Assembly (NCBI GenBank): GCA_907163375.1
Contig: CAJQUW010001810.1
Location: forward strand, 62,001-126,000
DNA: 64,000 nucleotides
DNA from: Prostheceraeus crozeri
Lineage: Eukaryota; Platyhelminthes; Polycladida; Euryleptidae
Direction of reading: 5' to 3'
Below the pieces are notes generated by a model that worked only from the letters and a program-made list of their open reading frames with translations, was not told where the DNA came from and did no database searches. Made by a program: the position numbers and the translations under genes. How positions within the stretch are numbered: position 1 is the first letter of the stretch; each line of letters begins with the position of its first letter. Below are positions 24,487 to 37,115 of the stretch, piece after piece.

Positions 24487-27400
24487 GATGAGAACGTGGC
24501 GACAAGTAGGACTGATGAAATGTGGCACAAATTACGCATCTGGAGATACTGTCGTCTACTATATTGTGTATTCTATGCATCTAACGCTGATGTCAAGATA
24601 ATTTTTTCTATTGTACAGAAGAGCATAGCCGAAATGCGGTCATCGATGTTGTAACATTTCTCAAATAGAATAGGCCTATGTCGAATGATATTTCAGCATC
24701 ATCGCAAAGGTGCACAGCTTTCTGTTGCCGATAACCATTGAGAATAATCTTAAGATAAGTATATAAAAAACTTCTTATTTTATACACCATACCTGCATGC
24801 ACCAATTATGACATTTAGCATCTGGTGCTTAGAGAAGTCCTAACTTTTATCAATTTTGAGCTCAAGGATTTGAGGATTTCATGGAGTCAATCTTCCGTTT
24901 GAAAGATGTTCTACACATTGACTCTTCAAATTATTGCGCGCCCGCAATTGAGGTGGTATATGCGGCGATCTGTAGTTGAAAATCTGTCTCCCTGAATGGA
25001 CTTTCAGGGGTGAATGTGCAGAAGCACTGATAGGCAAACAAAATTCTAACAGCATCACTAAACCATCGGGGTACGCACAGATGGAACTGTTAAGGTTTTT
25101 GTTACGATTATTAACTATGGACTATTGACTGTCTTGGTTACGATATTGGTTAGTGACCACTAACTTTATGACAGCCTACCTGTGATTGGTTTCTGTAGGC
25201 GTCAAGAGGTCATGATTGTAGAGTGCCTTGCACTAAATCGTGAATACATTGCAGATAACGTTTACATCGTCACGCAGCTAATCTGAGAAGTTTCCTTTTT
25301 ATCGTGATGCTTCAATGTATCGATCTAAACGCAGGAGTGACCGCTACATGGTAAAAAAGAATGACAATGGCTCTTATTGTGCGCTGCATGGCGATAATGA
25401 TAATAACACTTATCATGCGATTTCTTTTTTTAATCAATTTATGTTTCTTTAATGCGACCGCTGGCACAGCGGGCACGAGTGAAAAGGGAAATCACTGCCT
25501 CCGTCAATACACCATTTATATATTTTCTTTCATAACGCAACTTTCTTTGACATGTTTATTGGAAAGCCTCTTTATCATAAATGGTTACGCAAACAGTTAG
25601 CAGATAATCGAATAATCGTCATTCTGAGTGTCATGCATTGACTATGATCATTGATTAAAATCTTCATTGTGACGGCCGTTGTTAGCATCATCAGAGACAA
25701 GTTTAAACTTTACACTATCACATGACATCTGATGCTAAGAGTGGAATTGTTTTTAATACAGACTGTCACACAAGGGAGTTGCTTCTGCGCGCCCCGTATT
25801 GCTTGGGACTAACAGATATCTAACAATTGTCAGAGATTTGTTTGCCACTAACAACTCACTATCTAGTGCTGCTTCTGTGCGATCACCCAAAGATTGGCTA
25901 GTCTGTTGAATTTTTATGACTGAATTCATTTAATTGTATATTATGTAGGATATTCTAGTATAGAAGTGTATTAATGACAATGTATTATTAAGAAGGTAAT
26001 TTAAACTTGGATAGGTTTTACGAAGTTTTGCCACACTCGAAAGATGTTGACTTATGTACATGCACATCAATGGTGATCATACATGAGCAACGCATAGCTC
26101 CAGTTAGAAGTGCATCTATCTCGATCTGTGTAGGATGTCTTCATAATTAAGATCTTGTCAGGTATTTTGACGGGATGACATTTGAAATAAAAACAAATGT
26201 CATTTTTCATGGCCACGCCGCTTCTCTTAGTGAATTTACATGCGGAATGAAATTGCATCAGACGTTTGGACAGAATGTGAACATGACTTTGACTCACGAA
26301 GGCACAGAGATATTGACAATGGCAGATGACAACAACAGTGAAACACTTTACCAATTAAGATGAAGCAGAACCAGCCGGGACAGATCAAAAGATAGAAGTA
26401 AAGATAAATACATAAATCACAATTAGCAGAAATCAGGAGAAAATCAGAGAAAGTCACAAAAGTCTCAAATTGAAAAGAAACTTTGTCTGTACCCACAAAG
26501 GTGGCTTCAGCACTTTTATACAGAACATTTCTAAAATTGGTAAAATTGGTGAAAATTTAAACCGAGTACGCTTTAAAATAGAAAAATTGAACGTCTCATC
26601 ACACAAAACTTCAGAGCGTTTTTACAGATGGGCGCAAATAAACGGAAACGGAGATGATACTTGTTAAAACCACCCACCCCCGATTTGGTGTAACCCTGAT
26701 CCCAGCTGACTCAGCAGCAGTCGCTGCGTTTATCTATCCAATATGTGAGTCCTTAGGTTTGCAGACGCGTCGGCATTTCCCATTGCCCCTCCCCTCAAGC
26801 ACGTCCGCAAATATCTGCAGTTCACAATCCCAGCCGGAAGCCCCGCTCTCGCTGTAAGCGTCCTATACACAGAATTAGATTCATCTGCGCGCGCTCCGAA
26901 GCAGATAAACAAAATATTTAATTCTGTGGTCCTATATCATCGGTCCCTCATGAAATATTGTCGAACCATTGCCCACTTTGATCGTTTCACTGTCTTACTT
27001 AATAAGTTTGCCGAAAACAGTTGACAAGAAATAGTGAATTTTATAGGCACATCATCAAAGCTGATGAAGAAAATGCGCTTTGAATCATACATGCAGGGAA
27101 TTGAATACACTGTTTATGAAGTAGAGGCTTACCCAATTTTTCTGATATAGAACATTTCCTTCTTGCGGGAGATCTTTCGGTCTACATCGTAGGCCATTCT
27201 CAAGCGACGGTTTGTATTGTTGAATCTCAAACGATTAACGCATCTCACATGAAATCACAACGATGTCAGGCGGATTTACAGGTGCATGGTAGCAAACAAA
27301 AGACCCCGTTAACCTTTAATGAACAACACAATGATAACATAATTATAGGAAAGTTGACTTGACCTTTACTTAACATAAAGAAAATGTGCTGTACATCAAC

Positions 27401-28715
27401 ATCTCAACTTGTCACTCAATTTGTTTCTGTCCTTCCGGGAGGTTGGTCATTAATCTCTGCTAGATTGTGAGAGCCTGATGTTTCTTTTAAATGAAAAATT
27501 TATTAGATTATTTTCATCTACAAAGCTAGGATCAGAGGGAAGCTTTGTGTTCTGAAATATATTAAGAAAAATGGTATTAGTTAGCGCACGTTCTTGATTT
27601 ACTTAAAGACTGTAGTTACTTTGGAAACATGGCTATCAAACTTCCTCAAGAGCAATCTCTCTGATTCATAGTTTTCCGGACTCGCCCCACCCAGCATTCA
27701 ACTCTGCTCTGATCAACAGGACATCTGAGGCAACCAGAGATATGCTGTCATGCTAATCGTTCGAATCGCTGCTACCTCGGCATGTATAACCGGCCATCTA
27801 CATGCATACCTGGGTAGCTGAAATGTAGAACAGGTGTATGTACTTTACAAAACTGAGTCGTCTTTCGGAAAGGGGATATCTATTCTTTATGACATCTTCG
27901 AATTGGAGCTTATCAGATCGCTGGCCTTAATTGCAGAGAACACGCTTTTTATAAGTCTAGTCAGTTTTGGGTTAGTAGTAATAATAGTGACAGTCATTGC
28001 AGAGATCTCATATCTGTGTCATTTTTCATGATGAATGCTCACAAGTGAAGTCATTAAATTGGTGAACAATTTTCAGTCATACCAGCCAGGAATTCAAGTG
28101 TTGATCTCGAATTGGATATGGAATGGAATGATGGTGTGGTTTGTCTTTTTTATGTGATGATGCATGTGATAAATAAAATAGCTGAGGAGCACCACCATTA
28201 ATAATGAAGGAAAGCAATGTTAACCTCATGTGTTGATGTTCACATTATTTATCTAACCAGCATGGGAATTTAAAAAATGGCCCATTTGTTTGTGTCATAT
28301 AAATTTGAAAATTCTGCATGATGCGTTTAATATTTATGAAATTGGAAAACATTTCAAAGACAATGTAAAAAATTCGCAGAATTTCAACTCTCGTCATGAC
28401 CACGATCTCATGAGGATATGAAAAGTTGATTTAAACGTCTATAAACTTCGTTAACTTAAGTTAGGACATCAAAGTTGAACATATATCAAGAATATGACCA
28501 TCGTGTTTTATAAATGATTAGAGAAATGAGAAGGCAAAATGTGATAAATTACCAGTGAGGAATATACACAAATTTTTGATAGAATAATATAGCATGGCAT
28601 TAATATCGAGTCGAATTTGAATTTTCACTCAGTTCACAGTGATATAGCTAAAACAAACAGCAAGTAAAAGTATATTACCTTAATCTCACAATGTTTCCGA
28701 AATATTTTGAACATG
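24487..28715. other. No gene seen; one GC-rich patch
   Basis: Mostly AT-rich. The patch at about 26660-26900 is clearly richer in G and C, with several CpG and CCCC or CGCG runs, and could be an exon, promoter or old insertion; I cannot assign it. The other open frames here are short and unlike known proteins. Confidence 0.4.
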
Positions 28716-28723
28716 ATTTAGAG

Positions 28724-30024
28724 CAGCGGTTCTCAAGGTGGGCGATAGCGCGCCCTGGCGGGCGTTCGCTACATCCAAGTGGCATTGGATACGAAGGAGG
28801 CGGTAAGCGGGCGTTTTGCTTTTTATCATATCTTGAGCTGTCCATGCACATAGCACACTGTACATTCCAGAGCAAGCCCTCTGTTCATATATCCATTCAC
28901 AGCGCTCATTAAGCGAAACAACCATGAATATCTCACACTTCGTTAAAACCACGAAATCAAAACAGACAACATGGATATGAACACTGAGATGTCCGCCAAT
29001 TGCAAATTAGTGGAAGTCCAGTTTGATGGCTTTCAAAAGTCACGTGACTGTATTGCACATTACTTAACAATGTGAGTCAATATTGTTTATCGATTGAAAA
29101 TGTGATCGATTGAGACACGCTCTGAATGACACGCTGAAGACACGCTCTTTTTCGTCATCTTTGTGATGAAAACGAAGAAGACTTTCAACAATTTTTGTTA
29201 CACACTGAAATGAGATGGCTCTTCAAAGGAAGTTGCCTCAATCGATTTTCTTAACTATCTGATTCGATCGTCGAATCTTTGGACTGCTACAACAGAAACC
29301 TTTACTCAGAAGTCGTGATTATTAAGCAGAACGCGGACATATGTACAAAAGCATCTTGCGGAAATATTTGAGAAATGCAATTCTCAATGATAGACCTCCA
29401 ACTTGACGCACCTTTGAAAATCAAATTTTCCAAAACTGGTTAGCCTCTTCTGGATTGATGACTGTATAAAACTTCGCTTTCCTCTTTTATGTGAAGAGGC
29501 TAAGCGGTTCGCACTGCCATTTCCAGCTACGTAGTCGGTCGAGACAGGATTCAACGACTTCTAAAGACCACACAGTTAAGGCTGCAGTCGTTTGGATATC
29601 ATACTAGTACAACGAGGTGACTTGCGCCTACATTTGTCAAAAATTGAGCGTGATCTTGCAAAACGGCACCAACCTCAGGGATCGCATTGGCAGTTTTACT
29701 ATACTTCATTGTTTATATATACTTAAGAGATTCAAAGAAGCATAGTTGAAAATACCTACTCGAGTCTTGTTTTTATTCTGCCATTTAACGTAAGCATAAC
29801 TTTTAGATGTAAAGTAAAATCATTTATTCGAAGTATAATAACGTTATGCTTGTATTTCAAGGATAATTTAAAATTGACTCATACAGTGAGTAATATCTAG
29901 GTAATATTCGGGTAATGTAAATTCAAGAGATGTATAGACTCTGACGAAATCAATTTCAGGGGGGCACTAGACGTCTTGCGAGATGAAAAGGAAGCGCTCA
30001 CAAAGAAAAGGTTGAAAAACACTG
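28724..30024 (+). mobile_element. Charlie-like hAT element
   Basis: The left end CAGCGGTTCTCAAGGTGGG and right end TTGAAAAACACTG have the inverted form typical of hAT-Charlie families. The duplications ATTTAGAG (28716-28723) and ATTTAGAT (30025-30032) agree at seven of eight bases. The element is 1301 bp and contains only scraps of transposase on the + strand. Confidence 0.88.
29130..29700 (+). pseudogene. Decayed hAT-Charlie / ZBED5-type transposase remains
   Basis: Fragments in shifting frames match this family in order: FQQFLLHTEMRWLFKGSCLN (the conserved LHTEVRWLSRG block), then a region around LQLDAPLKIKF, then LLCEEAKRFALPFPAT and VETGFNDF (the SxxETGF dimerisation motif that holds the catalytic Glu), then RGDLRLHLSKIERDLAKR close to the usual C terminus. 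Stops and frame changes are numerous, and large parts of the protein are missing, so this is a long-dead copy. The wide spacing of preserved motifs in only 570 bp shows an internally deleted gene. Confidence 0.75.
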
Positions 30025-30032
30025 ATTTAGAT

Positions 30033-31630
30033 GGACGGAGGCAAAGGGATACATGTGCAAATTTCAAATAAATTTGAATGTGTATGCACATCAGGCAACT
30101 TAATTTTACTGGATATAATCATGTTTGCCTACCTTCGCATCGGATAGGGCCTTGGGAGTGAGTGATGTTTTGAGGTTGTTGATGATGCTTGAAATCGATG
30201 CTTATTACTGCTGAGCATATAAAAAAGGTGATGAGGTTGCCTACCGATCATGTGTCATATGAATGCATTCTTTAATCTGCTCATTCTGTTCATTAATTAG
30301 TGGAGAAGATGCAAACCACTCAAAAGACTTCAGAATCGAAGACCGCTTTTCGCTTTGTTTTGTCATTAGTTTTTACATATTGACTGCTTTAACGATAGCA
30401 TTGGCATACTTATTCTGAGTTAAGTATATTTGAATTGATAAAATTCTAGTATATCAAGGTTATGGTCAACCCAACAGATCGGGCATATTGGAAAATGCCG
30501 TCAAGGTGGGCCAGTATTCGGCGGCGTCCAACCACCGCAATACGATGAAAAGAAGACGTTAACCGTGGAGTGGAGTACTGGTCTGGGTTTAGCATCTACT
30601 GTAATCTGATTATAATGCTTCGAAAACATAATTCTCGACTGGCTGCTGAAAGGCTGCTTTGGTTTCATAGGCTTATTGCGTTTTCCATCGGCTCATATCA
30701 AAAGAAAGTCAAGCAGCGCTGAATGCAACTCAAATAGGGATTTTTGGAAATATGTAAATTACGTAAAGTCTGCAAGTATCTTCGTTGTACGTCCCATGCA
30801 TGGTCAACTTATGGTGGCTTCATTTTATAAAGATGCGTGATAATCATACCTAAAATAGTGTCAGGACAAGAATCTCTCAGCTTCAAACTTGGTATCTGGC
30901 ATTTGTCCAAAAACTAAAGTTGCGTGCGATGTTGCTATTTCATCTGAGTTTTTCAAATTAGTCAATTGTGACCAGATTTTTGCTGAACCTGCGGCGCACG
31001 CTGGAATTGACAGTCAGCATAATAGTCAATTTTACCGGAGATATCTAGCTAAGTATGTAAATCAATAAATAAACATTGTTTATACTCGTAACCACATCGG
31101 ACGAGCACCTGTCTTCAACTTTGTCCATATTTTCTGCAGAACTCCGACTATCATTCTTTTGTGATAAATGTCTAGCAAGAATACAGAATGTGCCTGTTCC
31201 GAAAGTACCAGGTATTTACCATCAAAATGTTTGAGCCCTGGTCCCTCAGACGAACAGTGAACACTGAGCCACGCGTCTACAGTCACGGTAAGAAGAATCC
31301 CACACCGAGTAAAAATGTGTTTCAGTTCGTATGAGTCATTTTACCATATTTTATGTTTTTCAACACCGAAAACTCAGATTTCTATGGACCCCGAACCGCG
31401 GATACTTTTATCATCACTACTCGTGGATGTCATTTATTCTATGAAACTTCTCTGTGCATAAAACAATGCGTTTCTGTGACATGAAAACGTTTCATCTGCA
31501 TCTTATTTATTACGCATTCTATATTTGAACACACTACACGTTGATATATTTTCCTTGAAAGGGTGTTGATTGTGCAATGTGAAATATTTACTCAATGAAT
31601 TGTCGGATTAATATTCTTGCTTTTCTTTAT
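30033..31630. other. AT-rich sequence, no gene seen
   Basis: No coding or terminal-repeat signals recognised. The longest frame (31080-31286, minus) resembles nothing known to me. Confidence 0.4.
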
Positions 31631-31882
31631 ACAGCATTCAGTGGTCCTACGCCTGCGTAAATTTGCGAAGCTGCGTAAATCGCGATTTTTCCGTGTAAAT
31701 GCGGTAAAAAATGGAAACGCTGCGTAAATTGAATTTTTGATGAATTTTTGATTTAACCGCAACGTCTTGCGATCTTGAAGTAAAGTTATTGATCGTACTA
31801 TTTGCTCATTTGAATAAAGATAAAAGCTTTCTAGAAATAGAACTTGATTTGATATTACTTCTATTCTTAGAACATAATAAGG

Positions 31883-32475
31883 CTTAACCCTCTTTTTACT
31901 AGGGGGATCCAGGATCTTCCCTAGACATTTTTTGATGCTGCTCCAAAACCATAAAGCAACTATTCTAGTTTTGCGTAACTTGTAGTACTTCTAATAAATT
32001 CCAAATTTTGTCAAATTTGGACGATGGTAACGTGAAAAATTTGATTTTTAATTCAAAGCACAGTACTTTTTAAATATCAAACTTTTTGTCAATTTCTTAC
32101 AAATTTAGGCATCTTAATAAATTCAATCGACTTATATTATAGACCTTTGACAAAGTACAAAGTGAAGTTATGGTTATCATGCTCATTCATCCATGAATGT
32201 GTCCACATGTATGAAATTATTATATGAATAATATCAATAACTTGCAAACACTTACAACATTTATAATGTAATACTATCAGTTCTATTCTACAATTAGTGC
32301 ATCACAAGTCAAAATATGGATAGATTATCATGCCTCACAGTATTTTTGGTGCATTCATTTATTTGGATGAGCAATTCTGTTTTTCCTGTTCAATATGTAG
32401 CTGAGATTCTAGCAGACGATTTGTGATTTTCATGTATCTTCAAAAGTCTGCTTGAGTTGTATTCAGCATGGCTTA
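31883..32475. repeat. Dispersed repeat A, copy 1
   Basis: Shares three blocks with 36088-36515, in the same order and orientation: a start TTAACCCT followed by CTAGACAT and TTTTGAT; a middle GACCTTTGA; and an end with AGATTATCATG, GGTGCATTCATT, ATTTGGATG and TTGAGTTG. The copies differ by many substitutions and gaps. TTAA plus CCCT at the start is reminiscent of piggyBac-type ends, but I found no matching opposite end. Confidence 0.6.
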
Positions 32476-32599
32476 AATTTCCCAATCCAATCAGACATAC
32501 TCCCAACATTTGACGTTAACACGCGTTAACTGATCAAAGCAAATCGTGTATTCGACATCTACATGGATGGATTGGTCAGTCGTGAGCAGCTGTGGCCCT

Positions 32600-32990
32600 C
32601 CGCACTCAATGCTTCATCATTGACTGGTATGTCTTGCTACCTGCGTAGCCGCCGATATTAGCATGCCGTACAGGTTATTCAGTTCGTCACAGCAGTGGGT
32701 TTTCGGTCACCAACTGCCCACTGATCCATGTACCACTCTACTAAGCAGAATTTTGTCATAGCTGGTGCTACATGTCCAATGAATGTCAGTTTTCTTTCTG
32801 TTGCCATAATTGACTGTGAAGTGTGAAAATGACACCTGTGCAACATTTTCAGCAGGTTGACTATTGATTTTGTCCCCAATAGCATTGGTTTCAAGGTGAG
32901 GGCTAAGTGTTCAGGAAAGCCCATGTCTCGCATGTTATCACAATTTCCAATGGATACTCAAGACATCAATTTTTTGGGAAATATTATAGA
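32600..32990 (-). pseudogene. LINE reverse transcriptase fragment, internally deleted
   Basis: On the - strand the frame 32679-32933 opens MRDMGFPEHLALTLKPM, the conserved region of LINE reverse transcriptases where most families read LRDMGFPEHLI plus SLY. About 40 residues later it jumps to ERKLTFIGHVA, the FGHV-type motif found near the C terminus of such proteins. Everything between, including the catalytic Asp-Asp box, is missing, so two distant parts are joined by a deletion. The clade (RTE-, CR1- or Jockey-like) cannot be fixed from this. Confidence 0.5.
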
Positions 32991-35872
32991 ATTTATTACA
33001 GAATACTATGCTATGATGTGGCCTGAGTAGGCGAAAATTTAGGAGCTTACTATGACCTATAAGTACCACGGATTTTCTTTTATTCATACAATTAACATAA
33101 ATGTGTATTTTGATATTCCTAATATAATGAAGTTATAGCTATTTGAATTGCTCTCGATACTCTATGGGCAAGCCAGGAAACCATTGCAGTTCAACATCGA
33201 CAGTCTGCTCGACTGTTTTAGATGCATTAATTCAGAATGATCTATGTCTTCAACCATCATCAGAATAGCCCCATACTTTCTAAAACTGTTGACAAAATCC
33301 GGCTTAATAGGTTGGGCAGCTTAGTTTTATTAAGAAGTGCACAGCAAGAATGCAACATGGGGCCGAATCCCCTCGACAGATGTATAGGGTAACCATAATT
33401 ATATTTTACATAATTTATATTTTATCACTAAATTTCTCAGTAAGAACATATTACGTAGCTATCACGTCATTTGATGTAGGCCTGTCGACAGTAAAAAAAT
33501 TAGAAGGGACGTTCATCAGACGTTCATATATACGTATCATATCAGAAGTGCTATATGCTGGAAGTAGATGAAATTAATAAATAAGAATATAAAATGTATG
33601 TTATAGAGCTCCTTAGAAGAACGATAAATAGCGGCAGCGGATGAAATGTCAGCATTTCAGATGCAGAAAATCCGGTCCGCTTTGGAAAAAATCCGTGTTG
33701 GAAAAATAAGTGTTTTCATTAATCAGATATTCGCATTTGCAATAGTCGACCTGCGCAAATTTACTTGGCCTGCTTAAGCGATGAGCGCATTATTGGACTA
33801 TACAGTTGAAAGACATATATCTTTAATGTTGATCATCCAGAGATGTATTCGTAGACATTAAGATATCTATATAATTAAATTCACATGGCAAAAGTAACTT
33901 TTCCTTGCTAGACAGGTATTCGACATTTATGGAAGAAATATCACTAGACATTCAATAATCCTTCAATGATGTCAAGTATTTACAACATTCCACATCATTC
34001 AGACAGATGAACTTACAGTAACTCATTTCGAAAACAAGAAGTGATTTCTCGAATATTTGCGACACTAGAATCAAAGAAATTGTCGACATTAATGGAGAAA
34101 ACTGAGTAATGGAGTAATGGAGCGTTCTATTCATTTCCATGTAATTATGATTGTCTTGCTCGAAGATTCATCATTTGTAATTTGCTAGTGATGTACTACG
34201 TCAACAGACAGTAGGAATGTCCTTGATTGATGTCTGCGCGAAGAAAATTCCTGAGATATGGAGTGAGGAAGTCGTGAAGTTGTACCAAATGCCAAGGAAT
34301 TCTTATCCTCTGGTGTTAGGCAATGAGATTTATGAGTTTTGTTTTCATTCTAGTACATACCGCTGTTGCATTGATTTTGCATTTTTTGTTTCCCACCATT
34401 TGACGAACTACATATGTTTTTTGTTAAGGTACAGTCTGCGCATGCTTATAGCCTCGATGTTTGTAAGTCGTAAGTGAAATGAGAGTCAGGAGAGAATTTC
34501 TTTTGCCCTAAAGTTCACCTAAGTGCGTTCTATTCATAGCCCAAATTCAATCTTCAGTTCATTTGACAATCAGCAATGAACTGTGGATAGTAAAATGATG
34601 AATGGATTTGACGCTCCAATTGAAACTTGTCGACAATTGGTCCTTCCCATTCTCATTTGGGTCATAGAAACCTATGATTTCGGCGTCAATATTCATAGAG
34701 CCACATCATCGTTGAATGTATTGACGGATAGCCTATTTATAACGGCATTTATTGAATCATTCTTACAATGATGAGGAAAAATTCATGATGTAGCGTGCTT
34801 ATTTCATAAGTCGCAGGTGTGAACTAGTGGTGTTGAAACCCAACCGACTTCTGGTTCAGATTTAGCAAGACACTCGGGTCATGTTAATTCAGAAATGTCA
34901 TATATTTAGGTTTTGTTTACAACTTTTCTATACAGCAAACCATTCACGTGTGTTTCGATGTTCGTTATCAAATTAACATCGGCCATATTGTCGCAATTCA
35001 TATTTAGTAGCCTAAAACAGCGGTTGATTTTTCCATTAACCCTCATTTTGAATTTGATAATTTACTAATTGTTGATGTTGATAAATGTCACTCTAACCGG
35101 CTGCAAAGAAGTTTTTTTAAAATAAAATTGACAAGACTTGGTTGCGTTATGATTACCTGACATAGTTGTAAAATGCAGAATTATTTTCTCAGAGTCATTT
35201 GTAACATTTAGCAACGTCTCCAGAGCCTCAAAAAGAAGTGAAACTATGAGACCAAAATTTTAGAATCATGTAATGTGATAATAAATGTCTTTGACAGAGC
35301 ATTTCAGATCGCTTAAAAAAATTTCCAACAAATGTAAATGTGCAGACAACCAAGCCGGTACTCGTATATACGTCACCCATCAATGTCTTCTCTTTGAATG
35401 ATGTCACGATGATCAATAATGTAGGAATCATAGCCAAAAATATCTGCATGATTATACCATGCTATGATTCCTATTGTTAGTATTCTATTATTTCTGTATG
35501 TAAATCATGGACCATAGGAATGCATGAACTAATTCAGGGATGCATGGTTGTCAACGCCGAGGCAAGAGGAGACTTTTTTGAATTTTTTGACTTTCACTTG
35601 TGACTTTTTTGTCATACTTCTTTAGAGCGTGTTTTAAACGATGGTATAATGTTTGTTGTGTATTAAATTTAAATAAACTAGTTGAAGAAGAAAAAAATTC
35701 AAGGATGTCTATGAACCATAGATAGAACCACCTATGTCTCATAGACTTTCTGGGTTGTTGCCGTGCATTTTTTCATGGATATTTGTTGCGCATTTTTGCG
35801 TGTATTTTTTTCGACAAAAATGCACGATGAAACTTTCTTCTTCAAGCATTGCAATTAGCGGTTATCCGAATT

Positions 35873-35893
35873 CTGGGGTGTGTCACACCCCAG
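35873..35893. repeat. Perfect 21-bp palindrome
   Basis: CTGGGGTGTG and CACACCCCAG are exact inverse arms around a single T. No tail of Ts follows and no element ends are recognisable around it. Confidence 0.6.
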
Positions 35894-36087
35894 TCAATGT
35901 TTAAACAATCAGAAATAGTATCTACATTTATCGTGTCAAGCTAAATGCATATAAGAATATCCATGCAATATTGTTTTCCACTTGCAATCATAACATGGAA
36001 ATTAGGAACGTTGAGATTTAAAATAACAGCAGTGTTCGATATCACTTCATCATACTTTGAACTGTCGCTACTTTCGTGAATGCTACA

Positions 36088-36515
36088 TTAACCCTATTTT
36101 CCCCCTAGACATATTTTGATATTGCTTCAAAGATATGATAGCTGCGACTAACTTTTGTGACTTTCGGTTTCTATGTATTTGTGATAAACATTACCACCTA
36201 GTTCTATCGACCTTTGAAGGCGCGGGGCGCCGAAGCACTTGTCTTGGTTTATATACTGACTTTAATACAATTTCAACCGTAAAACAAAAGAGGCTACCTT
36301 TTTGTCTTTCTCAATATGAACATCATCTCCCATCTTTAGGTCAACTATGCAAAATGAACAGATTATCATGTCTCAGAACGTATTTGGTGCATTCATTAAT
36401 TTGGATGCAGTTACAGTAATTTTTCTCCGCGATATATAGCTAAGATAGTAGAAGACAACAATATGTATTTCACTAGTGCTTCCAAAAATCTCCATTTGAG
36501 TTGCATTCTTCAGAC
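36088..36515. repeat. Dispersed repeat A, copy 2
   Basis: Second, more deleted copy of the repeat at 31883-32475. It begins TTAACCCTATTTTCCCCC and continues with CTAGACATATTTTGAT; the right part shares AGATTATCATGTCTCA, TATTTGGTGCATTCATT and ATTTGGATG with copy 1. Confidence 0.6.
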
Positions 36516-37115
36516 GTTTTCATGCGATTACTGATGAAAGCGTATCGTTCGTCAAATTCATCTACCATCACTTTCGATCTGATACTCAGAACATCAACTC
36601 ATTGAAAGATAGTGGAATTCTAGATTTGAATTGCTATTTATAGTAACTAGATGATTTCAGTTGGTAAAAACAGATGTCACAAAATGGAACGAGCATGCGC
36701 CAATCCTGAGAGCGATGGAAATATGGAACATCAAAATTAGAGGCTGAGCTTTCTGAGATCAATGCAAATATTGATAGCCTGGGTAGAAAAGGGCTTATCA
36801 ATAGTCAGTTGTTGAGGAGGTTTCAAAAGAGAAATGATCAGGACGCTGTTTGAGAGGGGAACTGTGAGAATGTCAAGTTTTCTTAAAGCTATCTATGCAG
36901 AGCATTACCCCCTCTTGTCGCATTATGATATGGATCTCTTAAAGCTAAGCCGTAAAGTCAGGACTAATCTATTTATATAGTTATTATGAAAAGTTCAGAT
37001 ATCTTGGCCACTTCCTTCACATTTTTTGCATAATACCTTTTAAGGCCCATTTATAGTCAACTCGGTAGCTCTGCAGATCATTTAAGTATGTCTTGACGAT
37101 CTGCAGGATTGATCT

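Larger units (their letters stand above)
31639..33800. mobile_element. Probable hAT relative with GCGTAAAT-rich ends
   Basis: The left part (31639-31745) begins CAGTGGTCCTACGCC and holds repeated GCTGCGTAAAT motifs laid out like the GCGCGG motifs at 13075-13145. The right part (33750-33773) has CTGCGCAAATTTACTTGG followed by CCTGC, 15 bases of which are identical to the right subterminal block of that hAT. The exact ends are uncertain: TACAG occurs at both proposed edges (31630 and 33801). The interior holds a LINE scrap and one copy of a dispersed repeat. Confidence 0.5.
33810..37035. other. No gene seen; repeats only
   Basis: Holds dispersed repeat A copy 2, a perfect palindrome at 35873-35893, and a stretch at 35745-35830 with repeated TGCATTTTT and GCGTGTATTTTT motifs after GGGTTGTTGCCGTGC, resembling a hAT end without a findable partner. 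The frame at 34217-34477 begins SLIDVCAKKIPEIW and could be an isolated exon, but I cannot assign it. Confidence 0.4.

Noticed and set aside
26654-26857. Pro/Ser-rich + strand frame in a GC-rich patch
   Set aside because: The composition alone explains the open frame; no homologue recognised.
34217-34477. 86-codon frame beginning SLIDVCAKKIPEIW
   Set aside because: It vaguely recalls SOCS/VHL-box openings, but no partner exon, splice sites or clear motif support it.
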